Positions 48,170 to 56,456 of a DNA stretch of 64,000 nucleotides are shown here, piece by piece. The notes under the pieces were generated by a model that saw nothing but the letters and a program-made list of their open reading frames with translations, made no database searches and was not told the origin of the DNA. Positions within the stretch are counted from its first letter, which is position 1, and every line of letters starts with the position of its first letter. Both the position numbers and the translations under genes were made by a program. The stretch is from Enterobacteriaceae bacterium LSJC7 (GTDB lineage: Bacteria > Pseudomonadota > Gammaproteobacteria > Enterobacterales > Enterobacteriaceae): contig AMFN01000002.1 in the NCBI GenBank assembly GCA_000302695.1, positions 807,948 through 871,947 of the forward strand. Reading direction: 5' to 3'.

Positions 48170-49033
48170 TTGAGCGAAGCCAGCAAGCAGGTGATGTACG
48201 ACCTACACAGCCACACGACGGCATCTGACGGCCTGCTGACGCCGGAACAGCTGGTGCACAGAGCCGCAGAGCAGGGCATTGATGTGCTGGCGATAACCGA
48301 TCATGACACGGTGGCAGGCATTGCACCGGCGCAGGCAGAAATTGCCCGTGCCGGGCTGGCGCTGCGCCTGGTCAGTGGCGTCGAGATTTCTACCGTCTGG
48401 GAAAATCATGAAATCCACATTGTTGGTCTTGGTGTGGATGAAACGCATCCTGCGTTACGGACATTTCTGGCAAACCAGCACCAGCTGCGCGAATCGCGCG
48501 CGCGCATGATTGCTGAGCGTCTTGAAAAGGCCCGCATTCCTGGTGCCTGGGAAGGAGCGCAAAAATATGCCGAGGGTGGCACTGTGACGCGCAGCCACTT
48601 TGCCCGCTTTTTGATTGAAAACGGGCGTGCCACGACCATTGCCGATGTGTTTAAACACTATCTGGCACGCGGGAAAACGGGCTATGTTCCGCCGCAGTGG
48701 TGTACAATAGAACAAGCTATTGAAGTTATTCATCATTCAGGCGGGCAGGCGGTGGTGGCTCATCCGGGCCGCTACCGTTTGTCGGCAAAATGGCTCAAGC
48801 GGCTGCTGGCGCACTTTGCGCAATGCGGCGGTGATGCGATGGAGGTGGCGCAGTGCCAGCAGGCACCTGACGAGCGCAACCAACTGGCGCAATATGCACG
48901 ACAGTTTATGCTGCTGGCCTCCCAGGGTTCGGATTTTCACCAGCCCTGCCCGTGGATTGAACTGGGGCGTAAACTGTGGCTACCGGAAGGTGTTGCGCCG
49001 GTCTGGCAGCGCTGGAGTCATAATGAACCGTAA
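48170..49033 (+). CDS. rnm: RNase AM (Rnm/YciV), PHP-family 5'-3' exoribonuclease
   Basis: 287 residues. PHP metal motifs DLHSHTTASDG near the N-terminus and ITDHDT. E. coli Rnm trims 5' ends of rRNA and degrades short RNAs and 3',5'-bisphosphonucleotides. The TTG at 48170 has GGGAG 5 bases upstream and gives the E. coli-like N-terminus. The upstream in-frame part would overlap the trp promoter. Divergent from trp. Confidence 0.93.
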   Translation: MSEASKQVMYDLHSHTTASDGLLTPEQLVHRAAEQGIDVLAITDHDTVAGIAPAQAEIARAGLALRLVSGVEISTVWENHEIHIVGLGVDETHPALRTFLANQHQLRESRARMIAERLEKARIPGAWEGAQKYAEGGTVTRSHFARFLIENGRATTIADVFKHYLARGKTGYVPPQWCTIEQAIEVIHHSGGQAVVAHPGRYRLSAKWLKRLLAHFAQCGGDAMEVAQCQQAPDERNQLAQYARQFMLLASQGSDFHQPCPWIELGRKLWLPEGVAPVWQRWSHNEP

Positions 49034-49045
49034 GAGAGGGCAGTC

Positions 49046-49666
49046 ATGAGTCAGTTTTTCTATATCCACCCGGATAACCCGCAGCCGCGCCTGATTAATC
49101 AGGCGGTGGAGATAGTGCGCAAGGGCGGTGTTATTGTTTATCCCACCGATTCCGGGTACGCGCTGGGCTGCAGGCTGGAAGAGAAAAACGCGATGGAACG
49201 CATTTGCCGCATTCGCCATCTGGCAAGCGGCCATAACTTTACCCTGATGTGCCGCGATTTGTCGGAGTTGTCGACCTATGCCTACGTCGATAACGTGGCG
49301 TTTCGCCTGATTAAGAACAACACGCCAGGTAACTACACCTTTATTCTTAAAGGTACCAAAGAGGTGCCGCGCCGCCTGCTGCAGGAAAAGCGCAAAACTA
49401 TTGGGCTGCGCGTGCCGTCAAATCCTATCGCGCTGGCGTTGCTGGAAGTGTTGGATGAACCGATGCTTTCCACCTCGCTGATGCTGCCCGACAGTGAGTT
49501 TACCGAATCCGATCCAGACGAAATCAAAGACAGACTGGAAAAACAGGTCGATTTGATTATTCACGGTGGCTATCTGGGGCAGAAACCGACGACGGTTATC
49601 GATCTTACTGAAGATACGCCAGAAGTTGTGCGTGAAGGCGTAGGGGATGTCAAACCCTTCCTGTAG
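49046..49666 (+). CDS. yciO: YciO, Sua5/YciO/YrdC-domain protein
   Basis: 206 residues, E. coli length. Opens MSQFFYIHPDNPQPRLINQAVEIV; core VIVYPTDSGYALGC, KNNTPGNYTFILKGTKEVPRR, LGLRVPSNP-like. Relative of the threonylcarbamoyl-AMP synthase YrdC, with limited or weak activity reported for YciO. Twelve bases after rnm, presumably co-transcribed. Confidence 0.96.
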   Translation: MSQFFYIHPDNPQPRLINQAVEIVRKGGVIVYPTDSGYALGCRLEEKNAMERICRIRHLASGHNFTLMCRDLSELSTYAYVDNVAFRLIKNNTPGNYTFILKGTKEVPRRLLQEKRKTIGLRVPSNPIALALLEVLDEPMLSTSLMLPDSEFTESDPDEIKDRLEKQVDLIIHGGYLGQKPTTVIDLTEDTPEVVREGVGDVKPFL

Positions 49667-49674
49667 TTACCCTG

Positions 49675-49704
49675 CGGCGGCATCTCCTGATGCCGCCGTT
49701 ATTT
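49675..49704 (+). terminator. rnm-yciO terminator
   Basis: CGGCGGCAT/ATGCCGCCG 9-bp stem followed by TTATTTT. Confidence 0.8.
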
Positions 49705-49880
49705 TATGACTCCTTTCATGAATTGTGCCATCACATTTCTTTTTTCTCGGTTTTGTTAAGTTGCTCTCATTTTTATATTTCATTCTGTAACACTGCTATT
49801 TATCAGCACAATCAGTAAATGGCTGATACAAATATACCGGTAACATAACAATCCCATTACAAATATTTAAAATAACAATC

Positions 49881-51221
49881 ATGAAAAAACTACCCGCAGT
49901 GGCTAAAAAACGCGGACTGGCGCTGAGTGCTCTTGGCATAGCACTCTTTGCTGGTCAAACCTGGGCGGCAGGTGAGCCTTTCAGCTATGACTCTCCGTGG
50001 ATGTTCGGCGACTGGGACGGAAGCCGTTCAGCGCTCAAGGAAAACGGCGTTGATTTCAACGTAAACTACACCATGGAAACGGCCTCTAATTTCGCCGGGG
50101 GCTATAACAAATCGACGACGGCGCGCTACAGCGACCAGTGGGCGTTTGGTGTTAACCTGGATCTGGAAAAACTCCTCAACTGGCAGGACAGTGAATTTCA
50201 GTTGACGATTACCAACCGTGATGGTCAGAACCTCTCCGGGCAGGTGGCAGATCCGCGTACCGGTATGCTCTCTTCAGTGCAGGAGGTGTATGGCCGTGGT
50301 CAGACGTGGCGTTTAACGCAGTTCTGGCTACGTAAAGGCTTCTTTGACGACGTGCTGGACGTTAAGGCCGGTCGCGTTACCGTCGCTGAGGACTTCGATA
50401 ACTTCGACAATAATAAATTCCAGAACCTGGCGTTTGGTAGCGGTCAGGGGGGGAACTGGCGTGGTGACCGCTGGTATAACTGGCCGGTGTCACAGTGGGG
50501 CGGGCGTGTAAAGCTCAACATCACACCGCAAGTGTTCTTCCAGGTGGGTTTCTATAACCAGAACCCGTACAACTACGCGCGCGGCGACGGTTTCCGTTTC
50601 GAATTCAGCCCGACGGAAGGTAATCTGGTGCCGGTGGAATTAGGCTGGAAGCCGACCTTTGGCCCGGATAAACTGCCGGGTAACTATCGCATTGGCTACT
50701 ACTATACCTCCGTCAATAGCGACGTTTATAGCAGCTGGGGCAACGGTGGTTATAGCGACAGCGCCCATTCCTGGGGCGGTTATCTCCTCGCCCAGCAGCA
50801 GCTGACAAGTCAGGGCGGCAGTGCTGACCGTGGACTGAGGGTGACAGTCCAGGCAGTAATGAACGACAAAAAAACCTCCAAAACCGACAACTACCAGTCT
50901 ATCTCACTCGCCTGGAAAGGACCATTTGACGCACGTCCGCAGGACGAAATTGGTATTGGGGCAGGCCGTATTCACGTGAACTCCGATTACACGCGTATGC
51001 TGCGCGCCCAGAACCTCGCCAACGGCGTCAGCAATTACAACAGCCCGACTTATCTGCCGATTCAGGATGGTTCGGAATACAACTACGAAATTTACTATAA
51101 CGTGCAAGTCACCAACTGGCTGCAGGTGCGCCCGAATCTGCAATACATTGCGGCGCCGGGTGCCGTCAGCCAGGTGGACGACGCATTTGTCGGTGGCATT
51201 GCCGCCAACCTCAACTTCTGA
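49881..51221 (+). CDS. OprB-family carbohydrate porin
   Basis: 446 residues. Signal peptide MKKLPAVAKKRGLALSALGI ... with TWA before AGEPF (near 30). The mature barrel has OprB hallmarks: SPWMFGDWDGSRSALKENGV at the N-terminus, RLTQFWLRKGFFDD, VKAGRV, YNWPVSQWGGRV, and a C-terminal Phe (AANLNF). OprB porins admit glucose and other sugars. No Shine-Dalgarno is obvious before the ATG (AT-rich leader). It stands where E. coli has yciQ and looks like an accessory insertion. Confidence 0.92.
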   Translation: MKKLPAVAKKRGLALSALGIALFAGQTWAAGEPFSYDSPWMFGDWDGSRSALKENGVDFNVNYTMETASNFAGGYNKSTTARYSDQWAFGVNLDLEKLLNWQDSEFQLTITNRDGQNLSGQVADPRTGMLSSVQEVYGRGQTWRLTQFWLRKGFFDDVLDVKAGRVTVAEDFDNFDNNKFQNLAFGSGQGGNWRGDRWYNWPVSQWGGRVKLNITPQVFFQVGFYNQNPYNYARGDGFRFEFSPTEGNLVPVELGWKPTFGPDKLPGNYRIGYYYTSVNSDVYSSWGNGGYSDSAHSWGGYLLAQQQLTSQGGSADRGLRVTVQAVMNDKKTSKTDNYQSISLAWKGPFDARPQDEIGIGAGRIHVNSDYTRMLRAQNLANGVSNYNSPTYLPIQDGSEYNYEIYYNVQVTNWLQVRPNLQYIAAPGAVSQVDDAFVGGIAANLNF

Positions 51222-51363
51222 TGTATGACGCGGCTCCGCCTGGGGCCGCTGCGTTTTTGACAGCCGCTGTTTCGCCATCTATACCGAAAGCAGGTTAGTG
51301 CTTCGCACCATGGTGCGGGCGCTGATATGCCGTGATGAATTGAATCTTTTCAGGAGCGTAACG

Positions 51364-51573
51364 ATGGCGAATACCGACAAAGAACTCATCAATTTTTCCG
51401 AAGAGCATGAGCTTAATCATATCCTGCGCAAGCTGGGCAAAAGACAGACCCAGGCAAACCGCACTACCTTGCAGGATGAAGGTAAAAAGCTTAAAGCGGC
51501 TTCCGGCAAACGCACGCTGACCCACGCAGAGTTTGAGGCGCACCTTAAATCAGCGAATGCTGCACTGGAATAA
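51364..51573 (+). CDS. Unrecognised 69-residue basic helical protein
   Basis: Starts MANTDKELINFSEEHELNHI and is Lys/Arg- and Glu-rich with no cysteine, signal or membrane segment; likely helical (LRKLGKRQTQANRTTLQDEG, LTHAEFEAHLKSANAALE). AGGAG lies 8 bases before the ATG and a terminator follows, so it reads as a real monocistronic gene. I do not recognise a family. It lies between the porin and rluB. Confidence 0.75.
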   Translation: MANTDKELINFSEEHELNHILRKLGKRQTQANRTTLQDEGKKLKAASGKRTLTHAEFEAHLKSANAALE

Positions 51574-51578
51574 ACGCA

Positions 51579-51606
51579 GGTTCCACCCGGCGGTGGAGCC
51601 TTTTTT
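51579..51606 (+). terminator. Terminator of the 69-residue protein gene
   Basis: GGTTCCACC/GGTGGAGCC stem (one G-T pair) followed by six T. Confidence 0.88.
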
Positions 51607-51870
51607 GGCCTGCGACGACAGGCCATTTTTCACTTCTTTTATGCCAGGTGTGCCGTACCGCGTGCCTTGCAGCGGGTGGGTGAAACCGCTGGGGGACTAA
51701 GCCGAGAAATGCCACCTTTTACACGCAATTTCGTGTACCATACGCGTCCGCGTAAAAAGGCGTGCTGTAATTTGGCGCGCCTCATGCTAAGAGTGTTTAC
51801 TTAGCCGTAAGGCAAATGTGTTTTACGGCTGTTATCAGACGCCTGTGAAGGCGACACCCGAGGAAGCTCA

Positions 51871-52758
51871 ATGAACGACAAGAGCGAAAAGTTACAGAAA
51901 GTGCTGGCGCGAGCTGGCCACGGCTCCCGCCGCGAAATTGAAACGATTATCTCTGCCGGGCGCGTTAGCGTGGACGGCAAAATCGCCACACTTGGCGACC
52001 GCGTTGAGGTGACGTCGTCACTGAAGTTGCGTATTGATGGTCGCCTGATTGATATCAAGCCTGTTGTCGGCCAGGTGTGCCGCGTGCTGGCCTACTATAA
52101 GCCGGAAGGCGAACTGTGCACCCGCAGTGACCCTGAAGGTCGCCCAACGGTATTTGACCGACTGCCGAAACTCCATGGCGCGCGCTGGATTGCCGTGGGC
52201 CGCCTTGACGTTAACACCTGCGGCCTGCTGATTTTCACCACTGATGGTGAACTGGCCAACCGCCTGATGCACCCAAGCCGCGAAGTTGAACGTGAATATG
52301 CAGTGCGTGTGTTTGGCCAGGTGGATCAGTCAAAACTCAACCAACTGACGCGCGGCGTACAGCTGGAAGATGGTCCGGCGGCGTTTAAAACCCTGCGTTT
52401 TAGCGGCGGTGAGGGCATTAACCAGTGGTATAACGTGACGCTGACCGAAGGGCGCAACCGTGAAGTGCGTCGCCTGTGGGAAGCGGTGGGTGTGCAGGTC
52501 AGCCGCCTGATTCGCGTGCGCTATGGCGATATCCCGCTGCCCAAAGGGCTGCCGCGCGGTGGCTGGACCGAACTGGACCTGGCGCAAACTAACTATCTGC
52601 GCCAACTGGTGGAACTGGCGCCAGAAACCACCAGTAAAGTGGCGGTAGAAAAAGACCGTCGCCGCACCAAGGCGAATCAGATTCGTCGTGCCGTGAAGCG
52701 CCACAGCAAAACCAGCAGCAGCGGTCGTCGTACCGGCGGAGGTCGCACGGGATCTTAA
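51871..52758 (+). CDS. rluB: 23S rRNA pseudouridine 2605 synthase RluB
   Basis: 295 residues (E. coli 291). N-terminal S4 domain [20 protein letters not shown], then the RsuA-type catalytic core with the essential Asp113 in [30 protein letters not shown], and a basic tail. Modifies U2605 of 23S rRNA. CGAGGAAG precedes the ATG. Convergent with btuR across a shared terminator. Confidence 0.97.
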   Translation: MNDKSEKLQKVLARAGHGSRREIETIISAGRVSVDGKIATLGDRVEVTSSLKLRIDGRLIDIKPVVGQVCRVLAYYKPEGELCTRSDPEGRPTVFDRLPKLHGARWIAVGRLDVNTCGLLIFTTDGELANRLMHPSREVEREYAVRVFGQVDQSKLNQLTRGVQLEDGPAAFKTLRFSGGEGINQWYNVTLTEGRNREVRRLWEAVGVQVSRLIRVRYGDIPLPKGLPRGGWTELDLAQTNYLRQLVELAPETTSKVAVEKDRRRTKANQIRRAVKRHSKTSSSGRRTGGGRTGS

Positions 52759-52784
52759 CTCTCGCGATACGCAAAAACAGCATA

Positions 52785-52813
52785 AAAAGGGAAAGCGAGG
52801 CTTTCCCTTTTTT
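52785..52813. terminator. Bidirectional terminator between rluB and btuR
   Basis: AAAGGGAAAGC-gag-GCTTTCCCTTT with A and T flanks. Confidence 0.9.
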
Positions 52814-52917
52814 AATGGCGTCGGGTTGCTACGCTTACTGGCTTGTGCAGGTAACGAGGTCAGCGGCTCGTACAATAAACCAAAGCAACCCAAACACAGC
52901 GCGGTCATGTGGCCTTA

Positions 52918-53508
52918 TCAGTAATCAATCCCCAGCTGGGCTTTAATGCCCGCGTCAAAGGCGTGCTTCACCGGGCGCATTTCAGTAACCGTATCGGCCA
53001 TGTCCAGCAGGTCGCGATGGCAACCGCGCCCGGTAATAATCACACTCTGGTGAGCCGGGCGTGCCTGAAGTGCCGCCAGCACCTCGTCCAGCGCCAGGTA
53101 CTCATAGGCAACCATATAGGTCAGCTCATCAAAAACCACTAAATCCAGCGCGGGATCGGCCAACATACGCAGGCCGTGCTGCCAGACTTGCAGGCAGGCG
53201 GCGGTGTCGCTGGCGCGGTTTTGCGTATCCCAGGTAAAGCCGGTGGCCATCACCTGGAACTCCACACCGTGCGGCTCCAGCAGAGCGCGTTCGCCGTTGG
53301 GCCATTCGCCTTTAATAAACTGAATCACGCCCACGCGTTTACCGTGGCCCACTGCGCGCGTGGCGGTACCAAAGGCGGCGGTGGTTTTTCCCTTACCGTT
53401 GCCGGTAAAGACCATCACAATGCCGCGCTCTTGTTGGGCGGCGGCTACGCGGGCATCTACTTTTTCTTTTAGCCGCTGCTGGCGTTGCTGGTGACGTTCG
53501 TCGCTCAT
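52918..53508 (-). CDS. btuR: Cob(I)yrinic acid a,c-diamide adenosyltransferase BtuR (CobA)
   Basis: 196 residues, E. coli length. P-loop VFTGNGKGKTTAAFG near residue 34, YMVAYEYL and GRGCHRDLLDMAD. Transfers adenosyl from ATP to the cobalt of corrinoids. Its start overlaps the yciK stop by 4 bases, so it is coupled to yciK. Confidence 0.98.
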   Translation of the reverse strand: MSDERHQQRQQRLKEKVDARVAAAQQERGIVMVFTGNGKGKTTAAFGTATRAVGHGKRVGVIQFIKGEWPNGERALLEPHGVEFQVMATGFTWDTQNRASDTAACLQVWQHGLRMLADPALDLVVFDELTYMVAYEYLALDEVLAALQARPAHQSVIITGRGCHRDLLDMADTVTEMRPVKHAFDAGIKAQLGIDY

Positions 53509-54266
53509 TCGGCTATTCCTGGTTTGCGGCCCGGCTGGGCATCAAAGCACATACCGGTTTTGCGGCGGCTGTCGTCGCCCATTAGCCACAGATAAAGTGG
53601 CATCAGGTCGCGTGGAGTCTTCAGCTTATTGGGGTCTTCCTGTGGGAACGCGCTGGCGCGCATTTTAGTGCGGGTGCCGCCTGGGTTGATGGTGTTCACC
53701 CGCAGATTGCGGTGGCGATACTCTTCAGCCAGCACCTGCATCATGCCTTCGGTGGCAAATTTGGATACCGCATACGCGCCCCAGCTGGCACGCCCCTGGC
53801 GGCCCACGCTGGAGCTGGTAAACACCAGCGACCCTGAGTCGGATTTAAGCAGTAGCGGCAGCAGCGCCTGAGTCAGGTAAAAGGTGACGTTAACGTTAAT
53901 CTGCATCACCCGCTCCCAGACCTCTGGCTTTTGCTCGGTCATTGGTACGATGTCGCCGAGAATACCGGCGTTGTGCAGCACGCCGTCCAGACGAGGCACC
54001 AGTGAGGCCAGCCGCTGGCCAAACTGCTGGCAGCTTGCGGCATCGGCCTTGTCATAATCCAGCACCAGCCACTGGGCGGCAGGCAGACCATGCTGGCTGA
54101 TTTCCTGCGCAACGGCGCGCAATTTGTCTTCGTTACGACCGACCAGAACCACACGTGCGCCGTAGCGCGCGTAGGTGAGAGCGGCTTCACGGCCAATGCC
54201 GTCGCTGGCGCCGGTGACCAGAATAATACGGTTGTCGAGCAGGTCGGTTTTGGGTTGGTAATGCAC
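53505..54266 (-). CDS. yciK: YciK, short-chain dehydrogenase/reductase
   Basis: 253 residues. Rossmann motif TGASDGIG, NNAG-type LHNAGILGD, Ser and Tyr-x3-Lys catalytic group (SSSVGRQ, YAVSK). Substrate unknown. The GTG at 54266 has AGGAG 6 bases upstream and matches the E. coli N-terminus (HYQPK). Upstream in-frame codons lack homology. Operon yciK-btuR, divergent from sohB. Confidence 0.95.
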   Translation of the reverse strand: MHYQPKTDLLDNRIILVTGASDGIGREAALTYARYGARVVLVGRNEDKLRAVAQEISQHGLPAAQWLVLDYDKADAASCQQFGQRLASLVPRLDGVLHNAGILGDIVPMTEQKPEVWERVMQINVNVTFYLTQALLPLLLKSDSGSLVFTSSSVGRQGRASWGAYAVSKFATEGMMQVLAEEYRHRNLRVNTINPGGTRTKMRASAFPQEDPNKLKTPRDLMPLYLWLMGDDSRRKTGMCFDAQPGRKPGIAE

Positions 54267-54507
54267 AATGTTCTCCTCATTGCCGAGGTGAGCGAAATGA
54301 ATGGCGTCTGATAAGCGCGTGTAGCCTCGTTTTATGCCCGATTGCGCCGGGGATTTCAATCAGAGGGGCAGACAGCCGTCTATTGATTAACATTTTGCAA
54401 ACATTTCGCCGCAAGTCTGAGCAGACTCGCCCATTATAGTGGTCTGAGTGTCCGGCAGGACGCTACAATAGCGCATCTTACGATTCTCGATGGAAAAAGG
54501 CGGAACT

Positions 54508-55554
54508 GTGGATCTGATTATTAATTATGGATTATTTCTGGCCCGTGTTGCGACGGTGGTGGTGGCTATCGCCATTGTGGCGCTGATTCTCACTAATCTG
54601 GCAATGCGCAGAAAGCAGCAGCGTGGCGTGCTGGAGGTAACCCGCCTGAATAAGCAGTACCAGGAAACCAACGAAGCCATGCAGAGTGCGCTGCTTGACG
54701 ATCACCAGCGCAAGGTGTGGCAGAAAACGCAGAAAAAGCGCCTCAAGCAGGATAATAAAGAAGCAAAGGAGCGAGCAAAGCGTGGCGATAACGTCGCGAC
54801 GAAGCCGGTGCTGTATGTTCTCGATTTCAAAGGCAGTATGGATGCCCATGAAGTGAGTGCACTGCGTGAAGAGGTGGGGGCTGTGTTGTCGGCGTATAAA
54901 CCTAATGATGAAGTGCTGTTGCGCCTTGAAAGCCCCGGCGGTGTGGTACACGGCTACGGTCTTGCCGCCTCGCAGCTGCAACGCCTGCGCAGCCGCGGTA
55001 TCCCTCTGACGGCGGCGGTCGATAAAGTGGCCGCCAGCGGCGGCTATATGATGGCCTGCGTTGCCAACACTATTGTCAGTGCGCCGTTTGCTATTGTTGG
55101 CTCTATTGGTGTGGTGGCGCAGGTGCCGAACTTCCATCGGTTGCTCAAGCGTAACGATGTGGATGTGGAGCTGCATACCGCCGGGCAGTACAAACGCACG
55201 CTGACGCTGTTTGGTGAAAACACCGAAGAAGGGCGCGAAAAATTCCGCGAAGAGCTGAACGAAACTCACCAGTTGTTTAAAGCGTTTGTGGCCGATATGC
55301 GCCCGTCGCTTGATATTGAGCAGGTGGCTACCGGTGAACACTGGTATGGCAGTCAGGCCAGGGATAAAGGACTGGTCGATGAAATCAGCACCAGCGACGA
55401 CTGGCTGCTGGCGCGCCTTGAGCAGTTTGACGTCGTTCAGGTGCGTTATATAACGCGTAAAAGCCTGACCGATCGTGTGACAAAAAGCCTCATGCTAAAC
55501 GCTGACCGGCTGTTGCTGCGCTGGTGGCAGCGCGGTGAAAAACCGCTGCTGTAA
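54508..55554 (+). CDS. sohB: SohB, inner-membrane S49 (signal peptide peptidase-type) protease
   Basis: 348 residues. N-terminal membrane helix (about 8-32), charged coiled region (RKVWQKTQKKRLKQDNKEAK), then a SppA/S49 domain with catalytic Ser177 in VAASGGYMM and Lys229 in AGQYKR. Suppresses degP defects in E. coli when overproduced. The GTG at 54508 has AAGG 7 bases upstream; an ATG six codons earlier has no ribosome site. Confidence 0.95.
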   Translation: MDLIINYGLFLARVATVVVAIAIVALILTNLAMRRKQQRGVLEVTRLNKQYQETNEAMQSALLDDHQRKVWQKTQKKRLKQDNKEAKERAKRGDNVATKPVLYVLDFKGSMDAHEVSALREEVGAVLSAYKPNDEVLLRLESPGGVVHGYGLAASQLQRLRSRGIPLTAAVDKVAASGGYMMACVANTIVSAPFAIVGSIGVVAQVPNFHRLLKRNDVDVELHTAGQYKRTLTLFGENTEEGREKFREELNETHQLFKAFVADMRPSLDIEQVATGEHWYGSQARDKGLVDEISTSDDWLLARLEQFDVVQVRYITRKSLTDRVTKSLMLNADRLLLRWWQRGEKPLL

Positions 55555-55556
55555 AC

Positions 55557-55582
55557 AAAAAGGGAGCAGTAGGTCCCTTTTT
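55557..55582 (+). terminator. sohB terminator
   Basis: AAAAAGGGA/TCCCTTTTT stem with an 8-base loop. Confidence 0.8.
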
Positions 55583-55709
55583 CAATTGCTGAGAACGGGC
55601 GCTGAGGATGAGGCCCGCGCGCAATGCATAGCCATGCATCATTATCTGCATGGTTGTGACTTACCGCGGGTAAATTTAAACGTTTGCGCGCTTTCATTTT
55701 CTACTTTTA

Positions 55710-55739
55710 AATGCCCGGTCTTAAAAACGGGCATTGCTT
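55710..55739. terminator. Possible second hairpin between sohB and yciN
   Basis: AATGCCCG/CGGGCATT stem; weak T tail on either strand. It may help end yciN on the minus strand. Confidence 0.4.
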
Positions 55740-55800
55740 TACTTATTGTTGCGACGCGCGTTATTGATAAAAATGGCGCGTTAGCGGCAAAGTGAAATAA

Positions 55801-56052
55801 TTATGACGCGAGGTGATACTTTTCTGACAGTACGTGCGCGAGGTGTTTAAACATATTAAATACCGCTGTGCTTTTCGCTGTTGGCAGGCCTTGTTGGTCA
55901 AGGAAGTATTCACCGCGGAAAATCAGCACGCCGTTCTGCTGGACGACATCTGTCGCTTCCATGCCTCTGAGGTAATCCTCATGCTCGCGTATCAGTTTAT
56001 TGGCTTCGGCCAGTAACGTTTCTTTGTCTATGGGTTGGGTTTCACCGTGCAT
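55801..56052 (-). CDS. yciN: YciN, small protein (DUF2498)
   Basis: 83 residues, E. coli length, with [20 protein letters not shown] at the start and [20 protein letters not shown] near the end. Function unknown. AAGGAGAG lies 4 bases before the ATG at 56052; codons upstream of it in frame lack homology. Divergent from topA. Confidence 0.94.
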   Translation of the reverse strand: MHGETQPIDKETLLAEANKLIREHEDYLRGMEATDVVQQNGVLIFRGEYFLDQQGLPTAKSTAVFNMFKHLAHVLSEKYHLAS

Positions 56053-56456
56053 AATGCTCTCCTTACAAACTGCACCTAGTTTACGGCTGCGCTCATTTAA
56101 GGGCAAATTTTGCCAGGGTTTATCGACAGCGCTGTAAAGTCTCGCCGGCTGGCGGGATTTAATAACTCATGCTAATAAAGTTGCGTATCAAATTTTATCA
56201 GGTACAGTGTGACGCTTTCGCAGAACTGGCAACAGAATTGCTTGACATTCCGGCGATATTCCGTCGTGCTGTATCATATTTGCACGAAAAGCCTGTTTTT
56301 TCCGTATGCTGAGTCTATTTGTTGTGAAAGCTCAGACACTAAAAGAAACAGGGTTGATATCCATTAGCGCCGCCACTATATAGCTGGCACGTCGCCTGTG
56401 GAAGGTGAATCAACGTGCGGCGTATTCCTGGAAGAATCAGATAGGTAAAGGTGAAT
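56053..56456. promoter_or_regulatory. yciN-topA divergent region
   Basis: 404 bases with no supported gene. E. coli topA has several promoters here responding to supercoiling and stress. I see TTGACA near 56242 and TATCAT near 56273 but not at proper spacing to each other, so I assign no promoter. Confidence 0.4.

Noticed and set aside
51800-51870. Hairpin GCCGTAA...TTACGGC before rluB as a riboswitch
   Set aside because: Simple stem only, with no recognisable aptamer or switching partner.
53505-54266. Cobalamin riboswitch for btuR
   Set aside because: btuR starts inside the yciK stop, leaving no leader; no B12-box-like sequence was seen.
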